A DNA stretch of 64,000 bases, from assembly GCA_963920575.1 (NCBI GenBank), contig OY986965.1:13964290-14028289 (forward strand), read 5' to 3'. Position numbers and translations under genes: made by a program. Under the pieces are notes generated by a model. The model searched no databases. It had not been told where the DNA came from and saw only the letters and a list, made by a program, of their open reading frames with translations. Positions 1-10,641 of the stretch are shown piece after piece. The stretch comes from Narthecium ossifragum (lineage: Eukaryota; Streptophyta; Magnoliopsida; Dioscoreales; Nartheciaceae). Position 1 is the first letter of the stretch, and each line of letters opens with the position of its first letter.

Positions 1-363
1 TTTTTTTATTGCATCTCTTGCAGTGATGAAGGCTACTAGTTCAGACATCCTAAACTAATCAGCCACAGTCACAGTACCATCCCAAAAGCCATATTTCTCC
101 TATAAACACACTCACAATAGTGCAGTACCATCCCAAAACTCAATCAACCAATTAGCTTAGTTCAAAGAACACATGATTAAGTCAAAAGGGTCCCTCATAT
201 TTACCAAAGCAAATGAATAAAAGTTGGGGATCCCGCTTATTGAAGATTCCCCTGGCCCCTCCCTCTCAAAATTTGCTAAAACATTGGCCCCCCCTTCAAT
301 GAAATAATATGAACCACCAAATCACCCAACCATGTATACATAATAGAGAAAATAGACTAAGGA
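1..363. other. Flank with no gene
   Basis: AT-rich sequence with no convincing coding frame. A C-rich stretch (about 245-296) resembles old transposon sequence, but no ends can be placed. It is the left flank of the LTR element that starts at 369. Confidence 0.5.
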
Positions 364-368
364 GTGCT
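364..368. repeat. Target-site duplication, left (GTGCT)
   Basis: Five bases directly before the left LTR, repeated exactly after the right LTR at 6857-6861. Confidence 0.9.
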
Positions 369-728
369 TGATGAGTGCATGAAAGTGCACTCTGAACAGT
401 CTTATAACCATCTCAATTGCTAGATTATTATCCTTAATCAACATCGTTATTACTATTTTTACATCTATATGTTGCTTCACATGGTTGTTTGGAAAATGCA
501 GGAAATTTGGGTTAAAAGAAGCTGAAAAGAATATATAGATCAACTTCAAAAATTAATCTGTACCTGCTCATGAAGAACCAGATGATGTGCCACATATAGT
601 TGGAAAGCTCTTGAAGTCTAAATTCTGGAGAATTTTACAGTTCGTGATTCCGAGTTTCCTAGAGGAAGTTACGGTAATTTTAGTACCGATGGCGCAGTCT
701 GAAGGGCAGAACAGAAAATAAGCTGGAA

Positions 729-1011
729 GTCCGATCGATCCGCCGATCGATCGGACTACGCAGAATCGTGACAGAACATGTGTTTTTTGGCTGAACATGG
801 TCTGATCGATCCCTCCATCCCTCCTATAGGGTCCGATCGATCCGGCACCTATAGTTGAATCGATCGGACTCAATAATAACCAGAGAAGGTGGATTTTTAC
901 GCATCCGATCGATCCAGCGCCCATAGTTCGATCGATCGGACTCGGGCGTAAATAGAAGTTGAAAATTTTAATGAGACGGATCGATCCAACATCCCAAGGA
1001 GGATCGATCGG
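729..1011. repeat. Cluster of paired GATCGATC palindromes in the 5' LTR
   Basis: Perfect or near-perfect stems occur at 729-740/745-756 (12 bp arms, 4 nt loop), 831-841/859-869, 904-914/930-940 and 978-987/1001-1010. All lie just upstream of the TATA box at 1074. The 3' LTR has the same cluster at about 5560-5850. Confidence 0.9.
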
Positions 1012-1073
1012 ACGTTCCCAGTGAATTAAATCAACGGTTTAGATCAAATCCGTTGATGGAGAGACTTTGGGGC

Positions 1074-1081
1074 TATAAATA
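1074..1081 (+). promoter_or_regulatory. TATA box of the LTR promoter
   Basis: TATAAATA inside GGGGCTATAAATAGG, conserved at 5905-5912 in the other LTR. It marks the probable U3/R boundary, with transcription starting some 30 bp downstream. Confidence 0.75.
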
Positions 1082-1389
1082 GGACCCTTTCTAGGGTTTG
1101 AGGGAGAGTTCTTGGACATTTTTGGAGGCTCTTTCTGGACGTTCTCCAAGGGAAGAAGATGGAGGAATCTCCATCCAAGGCCGAGTAATCTGCGGGCATA
1201 GCGGACGGATGATCTAGCGAGGATTAGGGTTTCTTCTCCAACAATGGTTCATAGTTTTAATCTTTCTTGTTAAACTCTTTTTATGTATTGGATCTTCACA
1301 GATTGCTTTGTGGTTAAACATTATTATAAATCCAGTCAAGCTTCGTTTATGATATTGTGATCCAATAGTTATCTCTTTTGATTCTCCTA

Positions 1390-1640
1390 CCGAGTCTTGC
1401 GAGACCTTTGCTATGCATTGCCCGTAGTGACAGCTGGTATTGTGTATTCTTAGGGATCTGGTAAGACAAGGTTGGGGCTCTATCCCGTGAGATCTTTGCT
1501 ATGCATTGCCGATTGTGAGAGTTGGTATTGTGTATTCTTAGAGATCCGGTTAGAGTTAGGGCTTTGTCCCGATGAACTTTTGCTGCGCGTTGCCTGTAGT
1601 GACAGCCGGTATCGTGTATTCTTAGGTTTGGTTGGATGAA
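1390..1640. repeat. Three ~85 bp tandem units in the LTR
   Basis: Three diverged copies share a core reading TTGCTATGCATTGCC and a tail GTGTATTCTTAG. The same array is in the 3' LTR at about 6195-6470. The 106-codon antisense frame across it appears to be a by-product of the repeat. Confidence 0.75.
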
Positions 1641-2030
1641 GTTAGAACTATAAAATGGAAGAACCAATCGTAGGAAGAGACATTTATATATTTTGTTAGG
1701 TTTATAATTCCATATCTTCCGGTTAAGGTTATTGGGATGTGAATCCCTTAACTGAGTATTATATGAACCATTGAGAAGAGAAGAACCTAAATCCGAGCGA
1801 AGTGATTCCTGACGCCTAGCCTTATCAAAAGAATGATATTTTTAGTTAACATTACATTATCATTAATCCTTTGATCTAATTTAATTTAGTTAGCTATCTT
1901 CATTGTCTTCAATATATTATTATCTGTGTTTCTGGATCTTTCCTGCTTGTCTCTCTGTGGGATTCGACCTCTCTTATGATGTACTGCACCGCGACCGCTG
2001 TGCGTGACACATTTGAGCGACATCAAAAAT

Positions 2031-2048
2031 TGGCGCCGTTGCCGGGGA
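2031..2048 (+). other. Primer-binding site (tRNA-Asp type)
   Basis: TGGCGCCGTTGCCGGGGA lies 5 bp after the left LTR. This is the primer-binding site typical of Athila-lineage gypsy elements. Confidence 0.85.
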
Positions 2049-2871
2049 GACGGTTCAGAAAAGCGCCAGGATCATCAGATCACGATGATTGAAGACATCG
2101 AAGGCGGTAACTTTGTTCCCTTTTCTTTGGAATTTTGCTTCTTTTTCCTTAGTTTTCTTTATTTTCTTTTTAGTTTTATTTTGATTTTTCGTTTTATTTT
2201 TACTTGCTAAAAAAAACTGACCAAAAAAAAACTGAAAAAAAAGAGAAAATGGAAAATGAATTATATCAATACTATTTGAGATCATGTTCTATGAAGTCGA
2301 GAGATGGAATGTCTCAAACAACAGTTCGTAAGAAAAGCATATACGAATTGAGAGAAGAGAATAGAACGAGTCATGTTTCTGTCAATGAGTTTCGTTCTAC
2401 TTATATGAGTAATGCATTGAAAACAAAGATTTCATCCTTTGCACAGAAGGATGATGAGACATTATGTGATGCATGGCAGCGATTTAACAGTTTAATAGCT
2501 TCATGCCCTCAACATGGTTATCCTAGTTGGTGTTTAGTTAGCTATTTTTACTATGGATTAACTGAGCATGAACGTCAAATTCTTGAAACAAGATGCAAGG
2601 GTGAGTTTTTGCAGATTGATCCTGATGAAGCTATGAAGCACTTGGATGAGCTTGTTGAGACGACTATACACAGACAGTTCCGGAGCGTTGGGATGATTAT
2701 CATGCCCATATCACTGCCAAATTCTACAAGCATCCCAATGTCGCCTCAACGTCCAACAGCTATCTGCAACACAATGAGCCTTTATACTCTTATCCTAGTG
2801 CTTATGATGATTATGTGCATGATACTTATGTTGCTACTTCCCATGATGTGGATGTTGATGAGCCTAACACG

Positions 2872-3180
2872 TATGATGCATGTGTCGATGACTTTAGTGC
2901 TTGTGATGCATACAGCCATGATTTTAATGCTTATGGTGCACATGCTCAAGATGTTCATGTTGATGATCCATATGCTCATGACAGTAGTGCTAGCGTGCAT
3001 GTTCAAAATTCTAGTCCTATTGATGCACAAGCTATTGATTCTAGTATGTGTGATGCATATGTACATGATTTTAGCGCTCATACGCATGTTCATGATACTA
3101 ACATTCACTACGCATATGCTCATGATTCCAATGTTAGTAATGCACATGTTCATGCCTCTGATGCTGAAGATACACATGTT
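2872..3180 (+). repeat. 30 bp coding repeat: decapeptide Asp/His-rich tract
   Basis: About ten degenerate copies of a 10-residue unit, for example YDACVDDFSA, CDAYSHDFNA and CDAYVHDFSA, rich in D, H, A and S. The period is 30 bp, so all three forward frames and one reverse frame stay open across it. Confidence 0.85.
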
Positions 3181-3619
3181 TCTGCTCAACTTTCTATGCC
3201 AGAGATTTTGGACTTACTTAAGGAGGCTAAAACCAAGCCTAATTTTGACTCTTTCTTTCTGCAGTTACTTATGAAGGACGAGGAGAAAGCACGCCAACTA
3301 TGCGAGGTAATCACATCTTTTAGCGTGCACGAACTCGGATGGACACATCATATGGAAGAAGAAGAAAAAGTACTCCAGTACGGGCCGGCCAGCAACGAGG
3401 AAGATCTGGAAGATTTCCAAGACCACCACGATCAGGTATTCGTTGAAACTCCATCGGCTGAACTTCAAGTCATTCTTTCTAAGCCACGAGGTATATTTCC
3501 AGTGTTTATTTCATCTCCTTGGATAGTTAGGAAGAACATGACCTTGATAGATATTTTTAAACTTCGACGGATTTATTTCAGATTTTGTGATCTTACCATC
3601 CTTGACCACGAGCATGATT

Positions 3620-3723
3620 GCATTATTGATAGGTCATTGGATGAGTCACAGACACTTGAGCACAATGATGACATTATTGATAGGTCATTGAATGAGTTAT
3701 TGACGCTTGAACACAATGATGAT
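3620..3723 (+). repeat. 51 bp tandem duplication in the gag tail
   Basis: Two adjacent units encode IIDRSLDESQTLEHNDD and IIDRSLNELLTLEHNDD. The unit is in frame and diverged by a few bases. Confidence 0.8.
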
Positions 3724-3954
3724 ACACATTTCTATTTGAGAGATCTAGCTACCTTGTTTATTGGTGTTAGAATGCAAAAGCTAGTTCTTCCACTTGTAAT
3801 GTGCCACTTGGATTCACATGGTGAATTACCCTTGGTGATCCTACTAAGGTTAACCCTTCATGTCATGGCACTTACTGATTTTGCATATCATCGTGCTAGG
3901 GCACGGCCGCCAAGGGCGCGGTTTAAAATCCTTGTTTTGTATAAAGTAGTTTAG

Positions 3955-5182
3955 CTTGCTCGATTTGCTTTCTTGTATGCTTGAGAATGCTTGAGTTATT
4001 TTTATATTGTGTGCTTGCATGTTTGCTTTTGTTTTCGGTTGTTTTTCTTTTGTTTTTAGGTGCTCGAGCAGTCCCTGCCTTCCGTTGGAGATTTTGGCCA
4101 GCCATCATTGGGATGAAGATTTCGGCCACCATGAGGAGCCTTGAGGAGATATTTGCTTAATCTGTCAGGTGGCCTCGCTCTTATTTCGATTTCCTATTTT
4201 TATTTATGCTATATATGAAAATTCAGCCAACACCCTTCTGCTTATTTACATGATTAGCACACATTGAGGACAATGTGAATTTCAGGTTGGGGGGTGTAGG
4301 CATGCATGACCTTATGCATGCTACCTTATTGAGTTTAATAGTGTTGAATTGATTATGTTACTAGAAATTGTACATGAGATGAAATTTTTATGCTTATTAT
4401 GCATGCTGCTTTCATATGGATTGACCAATACATTGATTGCATGCGTGATAACCTGAAAGTATAACATCATGTGATCCACACACGAACACTTTATGTGCAG
4501 TGGTGATTATACTCACCAGAGGAATGAGCATGCTATTGTCAATCTAGACCATGATTTCAGCATTAGCTAGTGTTGAGTATTGCATGAGAGAAAAAAGAGA
4601 AAAAGTTCTGGAGCTTGTTCAAGCTGTGCCTAAACAACTATTAAGTGATCTACTGAGTAACCGGGTGTTCTTGCCTCAGGTTGCAAGGAGCTCGAGTAAA
4701 AAGGTAGAACCACTGAAGAAAAAAAAAACTATTAAGTGTTTTGCTAAGTAACCGGGTCTCTGCGCCTCAAGAAGCGGAGAGTGCTCGCGTAAAAATGCAA
4801 AGTGTCTGATAGTTGAGAACAAAGGAGAAAAACAAAACACAAGAAAGACCATGCTGTACTTAAAGAGCGAGGGTTGGATGATTGGTCATGAAGATAGTAG
4901 TGTGTTTGGACTAATGGTGGGTAGAAGTTGCTTCTGCACGTAACATTTATTTGTCACGTCACATGTGTTCTTCTGGATGGTGATTAGCATGTTTGATGTG
5001 TAGAAATTGATTTCATGTGTTTGTAGTATGTGTATGAGTATAAGAAGTTCCCATGCTCTGTACTGCCTAAAACACTATCGACTTGATAAGGTATGATTTT
5101 TATCATGCATGTCTACATCCTTGAACCGTTAGTGTGCTTAATTGTATTCTATGCGCTTTGAATTGCTAGAGACTAGCAATAA
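3955..5182 (+). other. Non-coding 3' interior of the Athila-like element
   Basis: No pol domain is visible in any frame. At 4260-4300 the motif ATTGAGGACAATGTG, followed by a G-run and GTGTAG, resembles the stretch found upstream of the 3' LTR in many Athila/Tat elements. Two copies of a segment ending AAGTAACCGGGT or GAGTAACCGGGT lie at about 4637 and 4726, forming a short tandem duplication. Confidence 0.7.
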
Positions 5183-5197
5183 GCTGGTTGGAGGGTG
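5183..5197 (+). other. Polypurine tract of the Athila-like element
   Basis: GGTTGGAGGGTG abuts the TG start of the 3' LTR, where a polypurine tract is expected. Confidence 0.65.
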
Positions 5198-6856
5198 TGA
5201 TGAGTGCATGAAAGTGCACTCTGAACAGTCTTATAACCATCTCAATTGCTAGATTATTATCCTTAATCAACATCGTTATTACTATTTTTACATCTATATG
5301 TTGCTTCACATGGTTGTTTGGAAAATGCAGGAAATTGGGGTTAAAAGAAGCTGAAAAGAGTATATAAATCAACTTCAAAAATTAATCTGTACCTGCTCAT
5401 GAAGAACCAGATGATGTGCCACATATGGTTGGAAAGCTCTTGAAGTCTAGATTCTGGAGAATTTTACGGTTCGTGATTCCGAGTTTCCTAGAGGAAGTTA
5501 CGGCAATTTTAGTACCGATGGCGCAGTCTGAAGGGCAGAACAGAAAAAATAAGCTGGAAGTCCGATCGATCCGCCGATCGATCGGACTACGCAGAATCGT
5601 GACAGAACATGTCTTTTTTGGCTGAACATGGTCCGATCGATCCCTCCATCCCTCCTATGGGGTCCGATCGATCCGGCACCTATAGTTGGATCGATCGGAC
5701 TCAATAATAGCCAGAGAAGGTGGATTTTTTCGCATCCGATCGATCCAGCGCCCATAGTTCGATCGATCGGACTCGGGCGTAAATAGAAGTTGAAGATTTT
5801 AATGAGACGGATCGATCCAACATCCCGAGGAGGATCGATCAGACGTTCCCAGTGAATTAAATCAACGGTTTAGATCAAATCTGTTGATGGAGAGACTTTG
5901 GGGCTATAAATAGGACTCTTTATAGGGTTTGAGGGGGAGTTCTTGGACGTTTTTGGAGGCTCTTTCTGGACGTTCTCCACGGCAAGAAGATGGAGGAATC
6001 TCCATCCAAGGCCGAGTAATCGGCGGGCATGGCGGACGGATGATCTAGCGAGGATTAGGGTTTCTTCTCCAACAATGGTTCATAGTTTTAATCTTTCTTG
6101 TTAAACTCTTTTTATGTATTGGATCTTCACAGATTGCTTTGTGGCTAAACATTATTATAAATCCAGTCATGCTTTTTTTATGATATTGTGATCCCGTAGT
6201 TATCTCTTTTGATTCTCCTACCGAGTCTTGCGAGACCTTTGCTATGCATTGCCCGTAGTGACAGCTGGTATTGTGTATTCTTAGGGATCTGGTAAGACAA
6301 GGTTGGGGCTCTATCCCGTGAGATCTTTGCTATGCATTGCCGATTGTGAGAGTTGGTATTGTGTATTCTTAGAGATCCGGTTAGAGTTAGGGCTTTGTCC
6401 CGATGAACTTTTACTGCGCGTTGCCTGTAGTGACAGGCGGTATTGTGTATTCTTAGGTTTGGTTGGATGAAGTTAGAACTATAAAAAGGAAGAACCAATC
6501 GTAGGAAGAGACATTTATATATTTTGTTAGGTTTATAATTCCATATCTTCCGGTTAAGTTGATTGGGATGTGAATCCCTTAACTGAGTATTATATGAACC
6601 ATTGAGAAGAGAAGAACCTAAATCCGAGCGAAGTGATTCCTGACGCCTAGCCTTATCAAAAGCCTGATATCTTTAGTTAACATTACATTATCATTAATCC
6701 TTTGATCTAATTTAATTTAGTTAGCTATCTTCATTGTCTTCAATATATTATTATCTGTGTTTCTGGATCTTTCCTGCTTGTCTCTCTGTGGGATTCGACC
6801 TCTCTTATGTTGTACTGCACCGCGATCGCTGTGCGTGACACATTTGAGCGACATCA
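5198..6856 (+). repeat. 3' LTR of the Athila-like element
   Basis: 1659 bp partner of the 5' LTR, with the same palindrome cluster, TATA box (5905-5912) and triplicated ~85 bp unit (about 6195-6470). It is preceded by a purine-rich tract ending at 5197. Confidence 0.93.
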
Positions 6857-6861
6857 GTGCT
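6857..6861. repeat. Target-site duplication, right (GTGCT)
   Basis: Exact copy of 364-368, directly after the right LTR. Confidence 0.9.
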
Positions 6862-7250
6862 CTATGCAGCTGTGCTCACCTAGTCACCTTGGTGCCGTTG
6901 GTGCAGCGAGTGGCGGTGCCGATCCCGATCCTTATCCTTACTGTCGCACGCGTGCGAGAGAGGAGAGGGGGTTGGGGGGACCGACCACCGTTTGACTGTC
7001 CACTCCTTTGTCGGACTCGGGGACCCGAGTTCCAAAGGGCAAAAGCCAAAACTCAAAAGCCAAAAGCGATGCAGCTTGTAGTTATAAACTTATAATATAA
7101 TACTTATACTATTCTATATATACCCAATACCCTTAAGTTAGGTAGGCCATGTTTGCTTTAAAAAAAAATTCCAGGGCCGAGTGGGGGCGACTGCCCCCAC
7201 GTAAGTCCACCACTGGCTGTGGGGAAAAGCACATGGAGATCCCATACTAC
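6862..7250. other. Intergenic stretch with a possible transposon end
   Basis: No gene. At 7171-7217 the reverse strand reads CAGTGGTGGACTTACGTGGG, resembling the end of a plant DNA transposon. No partner end was found. Confidence 0.4.
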
Positions 7251-8110
7251 CACCTCAATACAAGAGGCAGCCTAAAAGGACTAAAAACTGAGGAAAAGGC
7301 AGCATGATGAACCAGAAAGCAGTTCAAAGCTCAAGAGAAGGAACACAACAGTAAGGTGCAAGATTAGCTGGGGTTGGGGCCATAACAAAAAGAAGCTGCA
7401 ATAGACCCCCATGTCCTAAGCCTGTGGAGAGAATCAATATTACTCCTAATTCTGGCAGAGGCAGAGGTGGTGCAACAAACACCCATGTAGTTGTTTCTCT
7501 AGCTAATGCTCCAGCTAGTTCTGGCAGAGGTAGAGGTGGTGCAAGAAACCCCCAGCTAGCAGCTACTGCTTCATCATCTGCTGCGCCAGCAACTGGATAT
7601 GGAAAAAGTAGAGGTGGTGCAAGAAACCCCCAGGTACCAACTATTGCTTCATCAACAGCTGCCCCAACAACTGGTTGTGGCAGAGGCAGAGGTAGTGCAA
7701 GAAAACCCCATGCAGCAGCTACTGGTGGTGGGAGGGGCAGGGGCAGAGTGGGATGAATAGGGCTTGGATTCCTCCAACTGGTTCAGGATTAGTTGGTTTC
7801 AGGAGAGGTGGACTGACTTCATGGTTTCCCCCAAGATCAACTGCTACAAGTTCCCCACCATACACTGTAAGATTCATTAACCTTTCAATTACCATTAGGA
7901 AATTTAATCATTTCAAGTAAATGAGGTTTGCATTTAGCTAATGATTCCAGTTTTGTTATGCAATTCATCTTTGGGACACAGCTAAGCCAGCTATTTGGCT
8001 CCCAATCAAGTCAATCTGCAGCAAACCAACAACCAGCTCCGCCTTCAGCTGCTGGCAGTGCTGTCTGTACAATGGGAGGACCAAGCAATCAGGGGGGCTA
8101 GCAAGGAGGG
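7251..8110 (+). pseudogene. Decayed C-terminal end of a Mutator-like (MULE) transposase
   Basis: About 7263-7300 reads YKRQPKRTKN, like the tail before the zinc knuckle of plant MuDR-type transposases. At 7357-7401 the frame ISWGWGHNKKKLQ is a degenerate CCHC knuckle (normal pattern C-x2-C-x3-GHNKxxC) with cysteines lost. After it comes a Gly/Arg-rich tail of repeated GRGRGGARNPQ units with Ala/Ser/Thr spacers (7424-7756), then after a plausible intron (donor near 7868) a Gln/Ser/Ala tail (about 7985-8100). Several frame changes and stops are needed to join these parts, and the catalytic DDE domain is absent. The open 110-codon piece is therefore the tail of a dead transposase and not a gene of its own. 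Confidence 0.6.
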
Positions 8111-8981
8111 AGTAACAAAATGTGAATTTGTCAGCTATCACATAGATGTGAAACAGTGTTACTTTTGTGTCTGAACAATTTGACAGTTATGTTTATGGGT
8201 TGTTTGGATGTAAAACAATGATATTTCGCATTTGATTTTGTCAGCAGACAGTTATGATGTCTGTGTGGATGTCATTGGCTATGTTGATTTTGTCAGCAAG
8301 CAGTTATGTTGTATGTATGGCTGAACAATTTGATTTTGTGGGATTTCATTAGCTTGTATGGATGCAAGCGGTATGATGTCATTAGCTTCTATACAGTGTT
8401 GTCTGTATGGATACCATTAGCTATAATTTGATATAGTGTTGTCTGTATGGATGTCATTAGCTTGTATGAACAATTTGATTTTGTCAGCAAACAGGGGCTT
8501 ATCATTAGCTTGTTATGTTTGTATGGATGCAAGCCGTTATGTTTGGATGTAACACAATGATGTAAAATAGGGGCTTATCATTAGCTTGTTATATTTGTAT
8601 GCATTGTTACTGCCAGTTATGTCTATGGGGTGTTACTGCCCCTGTTTTACCTTGTTGCAAGCTAAAACATGGGCTTGTATGGTCCAATGACTCCTGATAG
8701 TAAGTTATCAATTATTATACCTGATTGTGAGTTATGTATTTCTTATACTTGGTAACACAGGGGCTTGTTACTGCTGCAAGCTAGTGCACATAATATAATT
8801 TGCCCTAAAATTAGCTAACAAACCTGTATGCACACAACACCAAATACTATACATAGCTAATTGTAGGGATTTGCATATCTTAGTCAACATTGATCCAAAA
8901 TTGGTACAAACCTGTATGCACACATTCAAACAGTTAGAAATTCCTAGTATCCAAACAACTAGAAACATAACACTCAAACAG
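8111..8981. repeat. Low-complexity repeats downstream of the MULE relic
   Basis: Imperfect recurrences of CATTAGCTTGTATGGATG, CAGTTATG and ACAACCTGTATGCACACA-like segments. No coding signal. This may be the 3' untranslated and subterminal part of the old MULE. Confidence 0.5.
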
Positions 8982-8990
8982 AAGAATAAA

Positions 8991-9225
8991 GGCCAAAATA
9001 CACTTTAATACCCTGTAGTTTCAGGTATTATCATTCTACTACCCTCATCTTTAAAAATCACATTTTAGTACCATGTGGTTTCATAACCTGGCAATTTAGT
9101 CCAGCTATGCAGACGCCGTTTGGCTGGGTCACGGAAAACCGGCTTTTCACCCAATTTTGACTCATTTAGTTTATTTTGACTGGTTTTGCGAGAGAGAGAC
9201 GCGAGGGGAGAGAGAGAGCACCCGC
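8991..9225 (+). repeat. Left TIR of the Pack-MULE
   Basis: 235 bp; the reverse complement of 10411-10632 with few substitutions and a short purine-tract length difference near the inner end. Confidence 0.93.
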
Positions 9226-9270
9226 TGTGGAGGTTGACCCCACTGACCGGACTCGTCAGACAAGGACGTC

Positions 9271-10254
9271 GAGCCATTTGTGGAGGTTGACCCCACTGGC
9301 CGGTACGGCCGGTACAAGGACCTCCTCGGCGCCTGCGCGGTGAAGAAGGTGTACCGCGCGTTCGACCAGGAGGAGGGCATCGAGGTCGCGTGGAACCAGG
9401 TCCGCCTCCGCAACCAGGAGACCACCATGATCGAGCGCCTCTACTCGGAGGTCCGTCTCCTCCGCTCCCTCCGCCACGACAACATCATCGCCCTCTACCA
9501 CGTCTGGGACGACGAGGAGCGCAAGACGCTCTACTGGTGGGGCTCGATTACCTCCACCGCCACGACCATGCATCATCCACAGGGATCTCAATTGCAGCAA
9601 CGTCTTCATCAATGGCAACGTCGGCCAGGTATGCACACGTCTACCGCTCTTCCCATCTTTGGCTAAAAGAATGGTTTTTTTTTTGGCATCTCGGAACGCA
9701 AGCTGTCCTTCAGCATTATTTTAATGTGTTTTCCATGGGGATATCTAAGTTGACTTTAATGGCTGTGGTGGTTGTAGGTGAAGATAGGCGACCTGGGCTT
9801 GGCGGCGATCGTGGGGAAGAGCCACGCGGCGCATTCAGTGATCGGGACGCCAGAGTACATGGCGCCGGAGCTGTACGAGGAGCAGTACACGGAGCATGTA
9901 GACATATACTCCTTCGGGATGTGCGTGCTGGAGATGGTTACCATGCAGATCCCCTACTGCGAGTGCGACTCCATTGCCAAGATCTACAAGAGGGTCACGG
10001 CCGGCGTGCCCCCAGCCTCCCTGGCCCGCGTCCGCGACCCCGAGGTCAAGGCCTTCATCGAGCGGTGTCTTGGCAAGCCCCGCGCCAGGCCCTCCGCCTC
10101 CGAGCTCCTGCTTGACCCGTTCTTCAACGGGCTCGACGACGAGGTCACCCCCAACACGCCTCCTCTGTTGACGCACCCCGCGCCTCCTCTAATTGTTCGT
10201 GGCGCTGGGGTTGCGAACAACTCCGTGGTAGACTTCTCCCGGCTTCGATTTTGA
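9271..10254 (+). pseudogene. Captured WNK (with-no-lysine) kinase gene fragment
   Basis: WNK kinases are Ser/Thr kinases that lack the usual subdomain II lysine. The N-lobe (9271-9540) shows [15 protein letters not shown], the WNK signature [20 protein letters not shown], and [20 protein letters not shown]; the glycine loop reads GACA rather than GKGA. About 35 codons of subdomains V-VI are missing after 9540, and one base is lost near 9567, before the catalytic-loop segment HRDLN. A retained GT-AG intron spans 9629-9777. The C-lobe (9778-10254) is open: [38 protein letters not shown] and [13 protein letters not shown]. The C-lobe frame starts at GTG after a splice acceptor, not at a true initiator. 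A duplicated 24 bp piece lies at 9227-9250 and 9279-9302. It cannot encode an active kinase but could be transcribed. Confidence 0.92.
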
Positions 10255-10410
10255 TTGAGCTGACTGTGACCTTGGCCGTGGCCGACGACTAACTGTAGCA
10301 TTCCTGCCATGCATGGTCTGTGGGGAATGTGGGTTGCCGACTAACTGTAGGATTGATTCCTGGCTTTTGCCGTTGTAATGTTGTGAATAGCGAGCAGCCT
10401 GGTGACCCCG

Positions 10411-10632
10411 GCGGGTGCTCTCTCTCCCCCCTCGCAAAACCAGTCAAAATAAACTAAATGAGTCAAAATTGGGTGAAAAGTCGGTTTTCCGTGACCCAGC
10501 CAAACGGCGTCTGCATAGCTGGACTAAATTGTCAGGTTATGAAACCACATGGTACTAAAATGTGATTTTTAAAGATAAGGGTAGTAGAATGATAATACCT
10601 GAAATTACAGGGTATTAAAGTGTATTTTGGCC
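10411..10632 (-). repeat. Right TIR of the Pack-MULE
   Basis: 222 bp inverted partner of 8991-9225, ending TTTTGGCC directly before the 9 bp target duplication. Confidence 0.93.
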
Positions 10633-10641
10633 AAGAATAAA

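Larger units (their letters stand above)
369..2025 (+). repeat. 5' LTR of the Athila-like element
   Basis: 1657 bp, nearly identical to 5198-6856. In order it contains a cluster of GATCGATC palindrome pairs (729-1011), an inverted repeat TCAACGG/CCGTTGA (about 1031-1056), a TATA box (1074-1081), three imperfect copies of an ~85 bp unit (about 1390-1640), and a terminal region with the CTGTGGGATTCGAC motif common near the ends of Athila/Tat LTRs. Confidence 0.93.
2249..3954 (+). pseudogene. Gag-like protein of the Athila-like element, one frameshift
   Basis: From ATG 2249 the frame encodes a retrotransposon gag domain (about 2392-2680). Visible motifs are DDETLCDAWQRFNSL, CPQHGYPSW and FYYGLTEHERQ, the pattern of the plant Retrotrans_gag family. 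Near 2680 the homology-like frame moves by one base, and the second frame stays open to the stop at 3952-3954. That second part has a decapeptide Asp/His-rich repeat tract (2872-3180), a short helical stretch with PEILDLLKEAKTKP, and a 17-residue duplication (about 3620-3723). No zinc knuckle and no pol follow. The shift may be a mutation or a recoding site; the sequence alone does not decide. A third frame is also open through the repeats and looks like a by-product. Confidence 0.75.
369..6856 (+). mobile_element. Athila-like gag-only LTR retrotransposon (TR-GAG type)
   Basis: Complete LTR element of about 6.5 kb. Both LTRs start TGATGAG and end ACATCA, and the element is flanked by the 5 bp duplication GTGCT (364-368 and 6857-6861). 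A primer-binding site matching the tRNA-Asp type used by Athila elements follows the left LTR. The 3.2 kb interior holds a gag-type domain and a repeat-rich tail but no protease, reverse transcriptase, RNase H or integrase. It must therefore depend on another element for copying. This layout matches plant TR-GAG elements. The two LTRs differ only at scattered positions by eye, so the insertion is moderately recent. Confidence 0.93.
8991..10632 (+). mobile_element. Pack-MULE carrying a WNK kinase fragment
   Basis: 1642 bp element bounded by long inverted repeats, 8991-9225 and 10411-10632, which match base for base over most of their length and begin GGCCAAAATACACTTTAATA. It is flanked by a perfect 9 bp duplication AAGAATAAA (8982-8990 and 10633-10641), the size made by Mutator-like elements. 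No transposase is inside; the interior is a GC-rich fragment of a plant WNK kinase gene, including one intron. This is the definition of a Pack-MULE. It sits next to, or inside, an older MULE relic. Confidence 0.95.

Noticed and set aside
2204..3274. Met/Leu-rich frame and the reverse-strand frame across the repeat tract
   Set aside because: They are shadows of the 30 bp repeat, which keeps several frames open; the Asp/His-rich frame continues to a later stop and fits the element.
7424..7756. Open 110-codon Gly/Arg-repeat frame as a gene of its own
   Set aside because: It follows a degenerate zinc knuckle and matches the tail of MULE transposases; no independent promoter or start context.
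9390..10176. Overlapping long frames on both strands of the WNK fragment
   Set aside because: GC-rich coding DNA opens other frames; only the WNK frames show family motifs.
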